From assembly GCA_964387645.1 (NCBI GenBank), contig CAYLYM010000025.1, positions 1-36,771 on the forward strand: a stretch of DNA of 36,771 nt, given 5' to 3'. Positions within the stretch are counted from its first letter, which is position 1, and each line of letters starts with the position of its first letter. The notes under the pieces were generated by a model. It saw only the letters and a list, made by a program, of their open reading frames with translations. It searched no databases and was not told where the DNA came from. The translations under genes were made by a program, and so were the position numbers. Shown one piece after another: positions 15,929 through 23,785 of the stretch. This DNA comes from CAYLYM01 sp964387645. Lineage in GTDB: Bacteria; Calditrichota; Calditrichia; RBG-13-44-9.

Positions 15929-16276
15929 ATGGACATTCTACATACGGTAACAGCAGATCAACTAAGGTCAGACATTCCTGAATTCCGGGCAGGTGATACA
16001 ATTGATGTTTACATTAAAGTTATCGAAGGGAATAAAGAAAGAATACAGTTATTCAGTGGTGTGTGTATAAAACGTCATGACAATGGAATAAATTCAACTT
16101 TTACTGTGCGTAAAATATCAAATGGTATAGGGGTAGAGCGAATTTTCCCGTTGCATTCGCCACGCATTGAGAAGATCGAAGTGAAGCGACGTGGCCGTGT
16201 CCGGAGAGCAAAACTCTACTACTTGCGCAAATTGCAGGGAAAAGCTGCCAGAATTAAAGAGAAAAAAACTTATTAA
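15929..16276 (+). CDS. rplS: 50S ribosomal protein L19
   Basis: Ribosomal protein L19, at the interface between the two subunits. At 115 residues it has the usual length, with signatures FRAGDTIDVYIKVIEGNKERIQLFSGVCI, FTVRKISNGIGVERIFPLHSP and GRVRRAKLYYLRKLQGKAARIKE. The ribosome-binding site AAGGAGG precedes the ATG. It is the last gene of the ffh operon and is followed by a strong rho-independent terminator. Confidence 0.97.
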   Translation: MDILHTVTADQLRSDIPEFRAGDTIDVYIKVIEGNKERIQLFSGVCIKRHDNGINSTFTVRKISNGIGVERIFPLHSPRIEKIEVKRRGRVRRAKLYYLRKLQGKAARIKEKKTY

Positions 16277-16291
16277 TCCCAAAAGAAATTC

Positions 16292-16320
16292 AAGCCGCCT
16301 TAATCAGGCGGCTTTTAATT
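16292..16320 (+). terminator. Rho-independent terminator after rplS
   Basis: The stem AAGCCGCC (16292-16299) pairs perfectly with GGCGGCTT (16307-16314) across the loop TTAATCA, followed by TTAATTTT. It lies 15 bases after the rplS stop codon and marks the end of the ffh-rplS operon. Confidence 0.9.
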
Positions 16321-16339
16321 TTCTATGGATAGTGTCGAA

Positions 16340-16375
16340 CCTCTAATTACTAATTAATTTAGAGGCTTATTTATT
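16340..16375 (+). terminator. Possible second, weaker terminator hairpin
   Basis: CCTCTAA (16340-16346) pairs with TTAGAGG (16359-16365), leaving a 12-base AT loop, and is followed by CTTATTTATTT. It lies about 25 bases after the strong terminator and may be a backup. It could also be a chance structure in AT-rich DNA. Confidence 0.35.
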
Positions 16376-16426
16376 TCTCATGGTTTTAAGCTGCATATTC
16401 ATTTAGATAACTGATCTCAATTGCCT

Positions 16427-17701
16427 ATGTCCCACCAGTTTATTTTTATTTGCCCATCTTGTAAAAAAGAGGATGCTGTTAGTAAAACATCTTGCACTTC
16501 GTGTGGAACCCGATTTTATTTTAAGTCCGATAGAGTCATCATTAACAAAAAGTCGTGGACTTACCCCGAGCTTTTTAAATGGATGCGAGAGACTATATCG
16601 GTAAACTACACTAATTTGGATACCTGGAGATGTTTAAATGATAGTAAATTTTCTATTAAAGATAAAATAATAAGGGTAAGTCAAGCGGCTGACTTAAAAC
16701 AGGGAATTGTTCAGAAAAAATTTACTGGTTATCGTAAAATGTTTTGTAGAAATATCGAGAAACCAGTTATAATAGCTAAAGGACAATTACTGTTAGGTGA
16801 AAATGAGTTTTATTTTAAATCTAATTCAAAATTATATCGATTTCGATATCATGATTTAACTTGTGTGACTACAAACGGTCATTATTTTGAGTTCAAAGTA
16901 AAAAAACAACCATTTTACCAGATCCGGTTTCATCGTGAAAGTCCTTTAAAATATGAGATTATTTTTCAAAAGATATTGTCGGCAATATATGATCCAGCGA
17001 AAATTGTTGAGTTTCAACCGCGGATGCGAATTTACGAACCAACCTGTCACACTATCCCGTTGAGCATTAAATCAACTGAATCAGTGCAGACAGGTCTTTT
17101 GGAAAATCTCATCAAAAAAATCCTGCTCTTACTTTTGAAAATATTTTTTATGGTAATGGGACCAATCACTGTTAAAGGCAGGGAAAATTTGATAGAACAG
17201 CCACCTTTTATTACCCTGGTCAATCACCAAAGTACCTTTGATCCTCTAATCATATTGACATTTTTAGATAATCGTCTGGCTTTTCTAACAAAAAGTACTT
17301 CTTTTCTTAGATGGTTCGAAAAAATATTTTTAAAAATCGGCCGTTGTATTCCCACTACCAGATACCAAAATGATCCGATAGTTATTTATCACATATTAAA
17401 AGCTTTTAATCATGGAATTCCAGTTGGAATATTTCCTGAAGGGGAAAGAAGTTGGGATGGGGAAATGCAGCATTTTAAAATGGGTGTAATACGATTATTA
17501 GTAAATTTACGATTGCCAATAGTACCGATTATTTTAAAAAATGCTTTTTATTTTATGCCTCGATGGCGTGTGTTCCCCAGAAGGCAAAGAATGGAAATCA
17601 TTGTTAAACCGCCGTTTTGTTTAATTCCAGATGTTTATAATTGCAAAGATCTACAAAATTTCTTAGAGAACATTTTCAAAGAAGAAATTCAAAAATTTTA
17701 A
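16427..17701 (+). CDS. Zinc-ribbon / PH-like / PlsC acyltransferase fusion
   Basis: A 424-residue protein whose C-terminal half (about 225-424) is a PlsC-type 1-acylglycerol-3-phosphate acyltransferase: motif I NHQSTFD (H267, D272), motif III FPEGERSWDG, and PIVPIILKNA. Such enzymes acylate lysophosphatidic acid at the inner membrane, and the stretch LLLLLLKIFFMVMG just before motif I is a likely membrane anchor. The N-terminus is a zinc ribbon with CPSC and CTSC pairs (Cys 9, 12, 23, 26). The middle (about 95-190), with FYFKSNSKLYRFRYHDLTCVTT-like strands, resembles a PH/GRAM-type lipid-binding domain; this assignment is tentative. I chose the ATG at 16427 over a TTG six bases upstream; neither has a clear ribosome-binding site. 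The extra N-terminal domains are unusual for PlsC. Confidence 0.8.
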   Translation: MSHQFIFICPSCKKEDAVSKTSCTSCGTRFYFKSDRVIINKKSWTYPELFKWMRETISVNYTNLDTWRCLNDSKFSIKDKIIRVSQAADLKQGIVQKKFTGYRKMFCRNIEKPVIIAKGQLLLGENEFYFKSNSKLYRFRYHDLTCVTTNGHYFEFKVKKQPFYQIRFHRESPLKYEIIFQKILSAIYDPAKIVEFQPRMRIYEPTCHTIPLSIKSTESVQTGLLENLIKKILLLLLKIFFMVMGPITVKGRENLIEQPPFITLVNHQSTFDPLIILTFLDNRLAFLTKSTSFLRWFEKIFLKIGRCIPTTRYQNDPIVIYHILKAFNHGIPVGIFPEGERSWDGEMQHFKMGVIRLLVNLRLPIVPIILKNAFYFMPRWRVFPRRQRMEIIVKPPFCLIPDVYNCKDLQNFLENIFKEEIQKF

Positions 17702-17914
17702 ACATATTTTTTTGCAGAATCAAAATGAAGCATATTGGTTGACAATCAAAATAGGTTTCAGAACGTCCGAAAATTTTAGAGAAAGATAACTTTAAGTTAG
17801 TCATTAACAAATGAAAGAATATATTGAGGTTAGAGAGTATTTATATTACTTTCTGAATGTATAGATAAAGCTAAAATATAGAATTGAGATTTAATTATAT
17901 TTAGAAGAAAAGTT

Positions 17915-19624
17915 GTGAAAAAATTTAATATCTACCAATGGGTGATTTTATTCTTTTTAATTTTTTTATTATTGTGGCGTTGTGCTCATAAAATGCCACC
18001 CAGTGGTGGGCCTGAAGATAGGACGCCACCCAAGGTTATTTCAACTTTTCCTCAACCTGATTCTGTGAATATCGAAAACCTTCAGTATATCGAAATTGTA
18101 TTTAGTGAGTCGATAAACAAAACGAGTCTGTTTGGAAATTATTGGATAATTCCAGAACTACCCAGCGGATTCGAATTGGAATGGAAAGGAAGTCGAAAGG
18201 TTCGTTTTTGGTTGAAAGATTCTTTAGAAAAAAATAGAACTTATGTTTTTACCTTGGGTACGGGGATAAAAGATTTACGAAATAATGGCCTCTCTACGCC
18301 TGTACAACTGGCCTTTTCTACTGGAACAAAACTGGATAGTGGTTCAATAAAAGGAAGGGTGTATTCCGATCAGAGGATTGAAGGTGTTTTTATCTATGCT
18401 TATCCTCTGTTTCCATCAGTTCAGTGGGATTCGTTATTATTTCAAAAAGCGCCCTATTTTAATCAGATTAATAAACAAGGAGAATTCCAGTTGAATTATC
18501 TGGCAGAGGGAAGGTACCGTATAATTGCTCTGAAAGACGAGGATTTCAATAAAATCTACGATCCTGAAACAGACTATATAGGTATACCACCTTATGATGT
18601 TACAATTAACGGAATATCTTCCAGAGTTTTAAACATCAATTTTTACCTCATTCAAGAAGATACCACTCCACCCAAAATTGTTTCTGTTGATACTTTGTCT
18701 GATCGCGAAATTGTGGTAAAGTTTGATGAACCAATTCACTGGACAGGAAAGATAAAAGCGTTTGTTCAAGATACAGCAACTTCGATTATATATCAACCCA
18801 TGGGGATAAGTTTAAAATTACCTGAGAAGAATCAGATAAGTTTAAATTTCAAAGATTTACCGCAGAAGAAATATCTGAAGTTGAATCTACTAAACATAGA
18901 AGATTTTGCAGGAAATCTACCCAAGGATTCCATTTTAACAACATTTTTTACAACTGCTTCCTTTCAGGATACCATCTCACCACGTTTGGAGGGGATAGTA
19001 CCTTCAGATGGAGCTCAGGACATTCCTTACGATGCAGAAGTGCAAGTGTCTTTTTCTTCGCCAGTAGATACCTCTCTTTTTTCGAAATACTTTTCTCTAA
19101 GAGAGAAGAAAGGCAAAAAAGTTGATGGAAAATTTTATTTTATTGATTTAAAGAAGCCAGTTTTTAAGCCGGATTCGATTTTAGGTAAGAATAAAACTTA
19201 TCTGGTAAATATCCGTCTCGATAGCCTAAAAGACATTTTTGGTAGGTCGTTTTCAGATACCATTGTGAGTACTCAGTTCACAACCATTAGCTGGGCTGAT
19301 CTGGGAGATATCTCCGGATTGATCGTTTCAAGCGACACTAGCTGGAATCAGGCGATTATTGAGGCTAAAGCTGTTAAAGGGGATGCTGTTTACCGAAAAG
19401 TGGTTAAAGTTGGTCAGGAGTATCTCTTGCCTTTTTTACCCGCAGGTGCTTATTTAATGACTGCTATTATCGATGTTAATAAAAATGGTGTATGGGATAA
19501 GGGAAAATCCAGTCCCTGGGAATTTTCAGAACCATTCATAGTGAGATCTGATACAGTTATTGTGCGAAAACGGTGGACAACTCAGGGGATCGATTTCTAT
19601 TTTGAAGAGGGATATCGAGAATGA
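17915..19624 (+). CDS. Ig-like (Big_5) domain lipoprotein
   Basis: A 569-residue surface or periplasmic protein. A hydrophobic N-terminus (about residues 9-21) leads to Cys23 and then MPPSGGPEDRTPPKV, the typical N-terminal pattern of Bacteroidetes-type Ig-like lipoproteins. Two or three SbsA Ig-like (Big_5) repeats follow, each recognisable by a TPPKV/ISPRLEG-type start, an EIVFSESIN- or QVSFSSPVD-type strand and an end in FSTG or FTT (about 36-145, 250-348, 350-455). The C-terminal part contains a segment (GVWDKGKSSPWEF) often seen after these domains. The start codon is GTG at 17915 with a weak upstream purine stretch. The lipobox residue before Cys is Arg, which is unusual. The stop overlaps the dapF start by four bases (ATGA). 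The role is likely adhesive or structural in the envelope. Confidence 0.78.
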   Translation: MKKFNIYQWVILFFLIFLLLWRCAHKMPPSGGPEDRTPPKVISTFPQPDSVNIENLQYIEIVFSESINKTSLFGNYWIIPELPSGFELEWKGSRKVRFWLKDSLEKNRTYVFTLGTGIKDLRNNGLSTPVQLAFSTGTKLDSGSIKGRVYSDQRIEGVFIYAYPLFPSVQWDSLLFQKAPYFNQINKQGEFQLNYLAEGRYRIIALKDEDFNKIYDPETDYIGIPPYDVTINGISSRVLNINFYLIQEDTTPPKIVSVDTLSDREIVVKFDEPIHWTGKIKAFVQDTATSIIYQPMGISLKLPEKNQISLNFKDLPQKKYLKLNLLNIEDFAGNLPKDSILTTFFTTASFQDTISPRLEGIVPSDGAQDIPYDAEVQVSFSSPVDTSLFSKYFSLREKKGKKVDGKFYFIDLKKPVFKPDSILGKNKTYLVNIRLDSLKDIFGRSFSDTIVSTQFTTISWADLGDISGLIVSSDTSWNQAIIEAKAVKGDAVYRKVVKVGQEYLLPFLPAGAYLMTAIIDVNKNGVWDKGKSSPWEFSEPFIVRSDTVIVRKRWTTQGIDFYFEEGYRE

Positions 19625-20472
19625 GCCGTCGAATTCATTTTACGAAAATGCATGGCACGGGGAATGATTTTATTTTAATCGATAATCGTTCACACTTTTT
19701 CACAGGGGAGGAACATGAATTATTCAGGAAATTGTGTCACAGACGATTTGGCATAGGGGCAGACGGTCTGATGCTGATTGATTTTTCCTCTCCAGAATTT
19801 TTTGAATTAAAATATTTTAATGCTGATGGTAAAACCGCCGAAATGTGTGGAAATGGAGCAAGATGTGCGGTTTATTTTGTTTATTTACTGAGTCAGCAAA
19901 ATCATCAATTTGAATTCAAAGTTTGCGGCCAAAAATACCGGGGAGAAGTTAAAAACAAAGATTGGGTGAAAATTTACTGGAATTTTAATCCCATAATCCA
20001 AAATATAGACGAATTAGAAAATGTAGTGTCTCATGAATTTGCTCATTATGCTTTTATCAATAGTGGAGTGCCACACCTTATCCTTGAGACAAAAAAGCCT
20101 ATTGATCAAATTGATGTGGTGAAAATGGGAAAATACTTTCGATATCATCCATATTTTTTACCACAAGGTACCAATGTTAATTTTATTTCTATTAACCAGA
20201 ATGGCGTGCAAGTTCGTACTTATGAAAGAGGTGTAGAAGGTGAAACACTGTCTTGTGGAACGGGAGCTTTAGCTGTCGCCTGTGCAGGAGTTTTGTGGGA
20301 CAAGATTCAACTTCCAGTTAAAGTTTTTACCAGAGGCGGAATGTTACGCGTTGGGAAGGATAATTCAACTGGTAAATTGTGGTTGGAAGGACCGGTGAAA
20401 ACAGTTTTTTATGGTTTTTTTGAGCAACAATATTTTGATGAGTTTAAAATTAAAATATTGGAAACAGAATAA
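19621..20472 (+). CDS. dapF: Diaminopimelate epimerase
   Basis: DapF interconverts LL- and meso-diaminopimelate, the last step before lysine and the source of the meso-DAP used in peptidoglycan. The 283-residue protein shows MHGTGNDFILID, GADGLMLI, the first catalytic cysteine in NADGKTAEMCGNGARC (C76) and the second in ERGVEGETLSCGTGALA (C212), where both cysteines act as acid/base. The ATG overlaps the stop of the Ig-like lipoprotein gene (ATGA), implying coupled translation of the two. Confidence 0.97.
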   Translation: MSRRIHFTKMHGTGNDFILIDNRSHFFTGEEHELFRKLCHRRFGIGADGLMLIDFSSPEFFELKYFNADGKTAEMCGNGARCAVYFVYLLSQQNHQFEFKVCGQKYRGEVKNKDWVKIYWNFNPIIQNIDELENVVSHEFAHYAFINSGVPHLILETKKPIDQIDVVKMGKYFRYHPYFLPQGTNVNFISINQNGVQVRTYERGVEGETLSCGTGALAVACAGVLWDKIQLPVKVFTRGGMLRVGKDNSTGKLWLEGPVKTVFYGFFEQQYFDEFKIKILETE

Positions 20473-20473
20473 A

Positions 20474-20520
20474 TTATTCAATATTGGGAAATATTTGTGT
20501 GTATTAAAAATATTGAATAA
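20474..20520 (+). terminator. Long AT-rich inverted repeat after dapF
   Basis: TTATTCAATATT (20474-20485) and AATATTGAATAA (20509-20520) are perfect 12-base reverse complements, separated by 23 bases. It begins immediately after the dapF stop. It may act as a weak terminator or 3'-end stabiliser; the stem is AT-only apart from one C-G pair and there is no following T-tract, so the function is uncertain. Confidence 0.35.
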
Positions 20521-20635
20521 AGTTCTAATTAATTTTCGAATGATAACTTATTTTTACATTACTTAAAATATAACCGTCCGTTTTTTCTTGAAATTAATTT
20601 TTTAGCAATTTAAATTATAAAAAATTCAAAAAATA

Positions 20636-21577
20636 ATGATGAAGGTTAGATATTTACTATTTTTACTTTCTTTTATCATTTTTGCTTGCTCGAAAAAAGT
20701 AACAAAAGTGTCACCTGTTTTAGAAGGTGAAATAATTGAAGCTGATGAGATTAGAGCAGAAAATTTGGTGAGCGATGGTATTGATTATTACAAATCCAAT
20801 GAGTTTCATAAAGCTGTTACCGTGTGGAAGAAGGCTTTGAAGATTATTCCCGATGATGCAGAGGTAAATAATTTTGTCGGTTTAGCATATTATAAATTGG
20901 GTAAATTGGACAGTGCTATTATATATTATAAAAAAGCAGTAGAACTGAATCCTGTTTATTATCAAGCCTGGAATAACTTAGGTTATATGTATTTTTTAAA
21001 AAGTGATTATCTTGAAGCCCTTAAATATTTCAATAAAGCGCTTGAGGCAAATCCGTATTATGACCAGGCAATTTTGAACCGTGATAAAACTAAAGAAATT
21101 GTTGATGGAAAATTATCGATGATGGCTTTTGAATTATTTGAAGAAACGACGAAATTGGATAGTCTGGAAATACAAATTAGAAATTATCGAAGAATTCTCA
21201 AAATCGATTCGAATTATGTAGATGCGTGGAATAATTTGGGTGTGGCTTATTATTATTTTGGAAACGTCGATAGCGCTGTTTATTGCATTAAGAAAGCTCT
21301 GGATAAAAATCCGGATTATGCTCCAGCTCATAATAATGCTGCATATATTTTAGATGGATTAGGAAAATACAACGAAGCCATAGCTTACTACCAAAAAGCC
21401 ATTAAGCTTCGTCCAAACTATATTGTTGCTATGGCCAATCTTGTCGATAGTTATATGCATAAAAAGGATTATGAATCTGCCAAAAGAATATTAGAAGTCC
21501 TGCGTCGGCTGCAGCCTGATAGTATTTTAGTACGTCAAAGAATGGAAGAATTTCATCAATTGCTGAACGACAATTAA
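20636..21577 (+). CDS. TPR-repeat lipoprotein
   Basis: A 313-residue lipoprotein. The N-terminus MMKVRYLLFLLSFIIFAC is a signal peptide with a lipobox (Cys18). It carries at least six tetratricopeptide repeats, e.g. EVNNFVGLAYYKLGKLDSAIIYYKKAVELNP and its successors at 34-residue spacing, with a less regular linker in the middle (about 145-175). This is a periplasmic scaffold of unknown partners. The start is at 20636 or three bases later (two adjacent ATGs). It sits 19 bases before the manC start, so the two are probably co-transcribed. Confidence 0.8.
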   Translation: MMKVRYLLFLLSFIIFACSKKVTKVSPVLEGEIIEADEIRAENLVSDGIDYYKSNEFHKAVTVWKKALKIIPDDAEVNNFVGLAYYKLGKLDSAIIYYKKAVELNPVYYQAWNNLGYMYFLKSDYLEALKYFNKALEANPYYDQAILNRDKTKEIVDGKLSMMAFELFEETTKLDSLEIQIRNYRRILKIDSNYVDAWNNLGVAYYYFGNVDSAVYCIKKALDKNPDYAPAHNNAAYILDGLGKYNEAIAYYQKAIKLRPNYIVAMANLVDSYMHKKDYESAKRILEVLRRLQPDSILVRQRMEEFHQLLNDN

Positions 21578-21596
21578 TTTGAAAGGAGAAGAAAGG

Positions 21597-22676
21597 ATGA
21601 AATTGTATGCAGTTTTGATGGCTGGTGGTGTTGGTACAAGATTTTGGCCACGAAGTCGAACAAAAAATCCTAAACAAGTATTGAATATTTTTGACCATGA
21701 AACTATGATTCAGAAAACTTATAATCGTATATATGGTGTAGTAGATCCTTCCCAAATAAGAATTGTAACCAATTCCGATCAAAAGGAGATTATTCAGGCG
21801 CAACTTCCGCAATTAAAAGAAGAAAATTTTATAATTGAACCTTTTGGTAGAAATACAGCTCCATGCATTGGATTAGCAGCTATACAGATTCAACAAGAAG
21901 ACACGGATGCGGTGATGATTGTGCTTCCAGCGGATCACCTTGTAACCAATGTAGAAGAATTTCAGCAAGTGATTCGGCATGCTTCGAACTTTGCAAATGA
22001 TTCCGGCGGGTTGATTACTCTTGGCATTCATCCAGACTACGCGGCCACTGGCTATGGATACATTCAACGCGGAGAGAAAGTAGCTAATTTGGAAAATTAT
22101 TCAATTTTTAAAGTGAAAACGTTTGCAGAAAAACCGAATCATGAAACTGCGGTGCGATTCCTTGATAGTGGTGATTTTTATTGGAACAGCGGTATTTTTG
22201 TTTGGAAAGCCTCAACTATTTTAAAAGAAATTGAAGATAAATTGCCAGAATTGTATGAGGGATTATTAGAAATAAAAAAGTATCTGGGCACAGTAAAATA
22301 TTCTCAAATAGTAGAGAAAGTTTATCGTCAGATTAGAGGTATTTCTATCGATTACGGAGTTATGCAGTTGGCAAACAATGTTTATGTTATTCCTACAGAT
22401 ATGGGTTGGAACGATATGGGAAGCTGGGAAGTTGTTTATGACATATCACCAAAAGACAAATTTAAAAATGCTGGTGTTTTTAAAGAAATTGTTCAGATTG
22501 ATTCAGGGGAAAATTATATTTTTTCACCTGGTAAATTGGTTGCACTTGTCGGTATTAAAAATTTAGTAATAGTAGATACGGGTGATGCTATTCTTATTTC
22601 AAAGAAAACACGTAGTCAGGAAGTGAAAGATATAGTTGAACAATTGAAAAAGAGTGGAATGGATGAGTACTTATAA
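21597..22676 (+). CDS. manC: Mannose-1-phosphate guanylyltransferase
   Basis: The enzyme makes GDP-mannose from mannose-1-phosphate and GTP, feeding polysaccharide and glycan synthesis. The protein (359 residues) has the nucleotidyltransferase signature MAGGVGTRFWPRSRTKNPKQ near the N-terminus, EPFGRNTAPCIGLAA, VLPADHLV, FAEKPN, WNSGIFVWKA and MGWNDMGSW, matching the short GMP form without a phosphomannose-isomerase domain. The ATG at 21597 has AAGGAG eight bases upstream; an in-frame TTG at 21579 lies before that site and is unlikely. The 3' end overlaps the following small gene. Confidence 0.93.
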   Translation: MKLYAVLMAGGVGTRFWPRSRTKNPKQVLNIFDHETMIQKTYNRIYGVVDPSQIRIVTNSDQKEIIQAQLPQLKEENFIIEPFGRNTAPCIGLAAIQIQQEDTDAVMIVLPADHLVTNVEEFQQVIRHASNFANDSGGLITLGIHPDYAATGYGYIQRGEKVANLENYSIFKVKTFAEKPNHETAVRFLDSGDFYWNSGIFVWKASTILKEIEDKLPELYEGLLEIKKYLGTVKYSQIVEKVYRQIRGISIDYGVMQLANNVYVIPTDMGWNDMGSWEVVYDISPKDKFKNAGVFKEIVQIDSGENYIFSPGKLVALVGIKNLVIVDTGDAILISKKTRSQEVKDIVEQLKKSGMDEYL

Positions 22677-22989
22677 GCAAAAAAAAATTCGTAAGAAATC
22701 CAGGGCGAAATCAAAGAAAATTCCCCCTGAAAAGCAATATTTATTGAATGAGCTATGCGAAATCTGTAAAAAAATAGGAGTTGATGTGCGCCTTGAAAAT
22801 GGGCGGTTCCAGAGTGGTTATTGTATTGTTGAGGGAAAAGAGTTATTTTATTTGAATAAGAACCATTGGATTGATTTGCAAATTGATGCGCTGCTTTCGT
22901 ATCTTAAGACTAAGGATTTGAATAACATGTATATATCGCCCCAATTAAGGTTTTTTATTGAAGAACAAGATTTAGTGATGAGGGAATAA
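22663..22989 (+). CDS. Small basic hypothetical protein
   Basis: A 108-residue protein I do not recognise. The N-terminus is strongly basic (YKQKKIRKKSRAKSKKIPPEK), followed by a mixed helix/strand part with ELCEICKKIGVDVRLENGRFQSGYCIVEGKELFYLNK. It overlaps the 3' end of manC by 14 bases in another frame and ends three bases before the PilZ gene, so it is translated as part of that unit. A GTG nine bases upstream in the same frame is an alternative start. The basic tail suggests nucleic-acid or ribosome contact, which is inference only. Confidence 0.65.
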   Translation: MSTYKQKKIRKKSRAKSKKIPPEKQYLLNELCEICKKIGVDVRLENGRFQSGYCIVEGKELFYLNKNHWIDLQIDALLSYLKTKDLNNMYISPQLRFFIEEQDLVMRE

Positions 22990-22992
22990 ACA

Positions 22993-23331
22993 ATGGAAAA
23001 TTTACGAGAATCTTCGCGGGTCGAAGCAAGGCATTTTATTTCTTATGACGTACGGAATGAGTCAGGAGAAGTTATTTATTCTGGAATAGCGCTGAGCCGC
23101 AATTTAAGCCGTAAAGGCGTACAGATTGAAGCCAGACAAGAATTTCCAATAAACAATCCTGTTCGATTACATCTTGCCGTAGAAGAAGATGTGGTGGATG
23201 TAAATGGAATGATTCGACATGTAGAAAAAGCAGATGAGAATACATACCGTATTGGTATTGAATTTACTGAAATTCCTGACGAAATTTTAAAACGTCTCGC
23301 TGAAAAATACCCGGAAATTCTGGAAAAATAA
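22993..23331 (+). CDS. PilZ-domain protein
   Basis: A 112-residue single-domain PilZ protein, expected to bind cyclic di-GMP. The N-terminal basic motif is SSRVEARHF (arginines 9 and 13) and the second motif is LSRNLSRKGVQIE, corresponding to the D/NxSxxG signature. C-terminal strands VNGMIRHVEKADENTYRIGIEFTEI complete the barrel. Its position, co-oriented with manC and starting three bases after the preceding gene, suggests c-di-GMP control of polysaccharide or surface functions; that link is inference from neighbourhood. Confidence 0.85.
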   Translation: MENLRESSRVEARHFISYDVRNESGEVIYSGIALSRNLSRKGVQIEARQEFPINNPVRLHLAVEEDVVDVNGMIRHVEKADENTYRIGIEFTEIPDEILKRLAEKYPEILEK

Positions 23332-23785
23332 ATTTCTATAGTTAAATTGCATCAAAATAAACAAAATTTTATTGTTGAAGATAAATAACATCCTCCCTGA
23401 ATAAAGAAAATATTCTAAATACTTTGAAAAATTGAAGTTTACATTCTAAATATGAGAGTTGAGTTTTCTGAATGAAATTTTTCAAATGGTGACTTAATTT
23501 TAATCCTATATTGAACACTGAATAGAGTAAGTTTGATATACAAAATATTTGTTCTTTTTCAATATCTATGGATATTGAACAAAAGGTAGCATATGGCAAC
23601 TTTAAAATTTTTTAAAAATAAATAAAATAAATTTGAAAAAGAAATTGCCAGATGTTAAAGAAATTATGTAAAACTTATTTTTCTAAAATAAAATTCTTAT
23701 AGATAAAATAGTTGGTGTAAAACACAAATTGAATATACCAAGTATTTTAAACTGTGCAGCAGTGACAGGCGAAATGGAGTAAGCC
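23332..23785. other. AT-rich intergenic stretch
   Basis: About 450 bases between the PilZ gene and the lytic transglycosylase gene. Short open frames occur on the minus strand but have no ribosome-binding sites and read as low-complexity AT-rich translation. I see no convincing hairpin or promoter. Confidence 0.4.

Noticed and set aside
17733..17760. TTGACA at about 17739 as a -35 box for the Ig-like lipoprotein gene
   Set aside because: No TATAAT-like -10 box at a suitable distance and far from the start codon.
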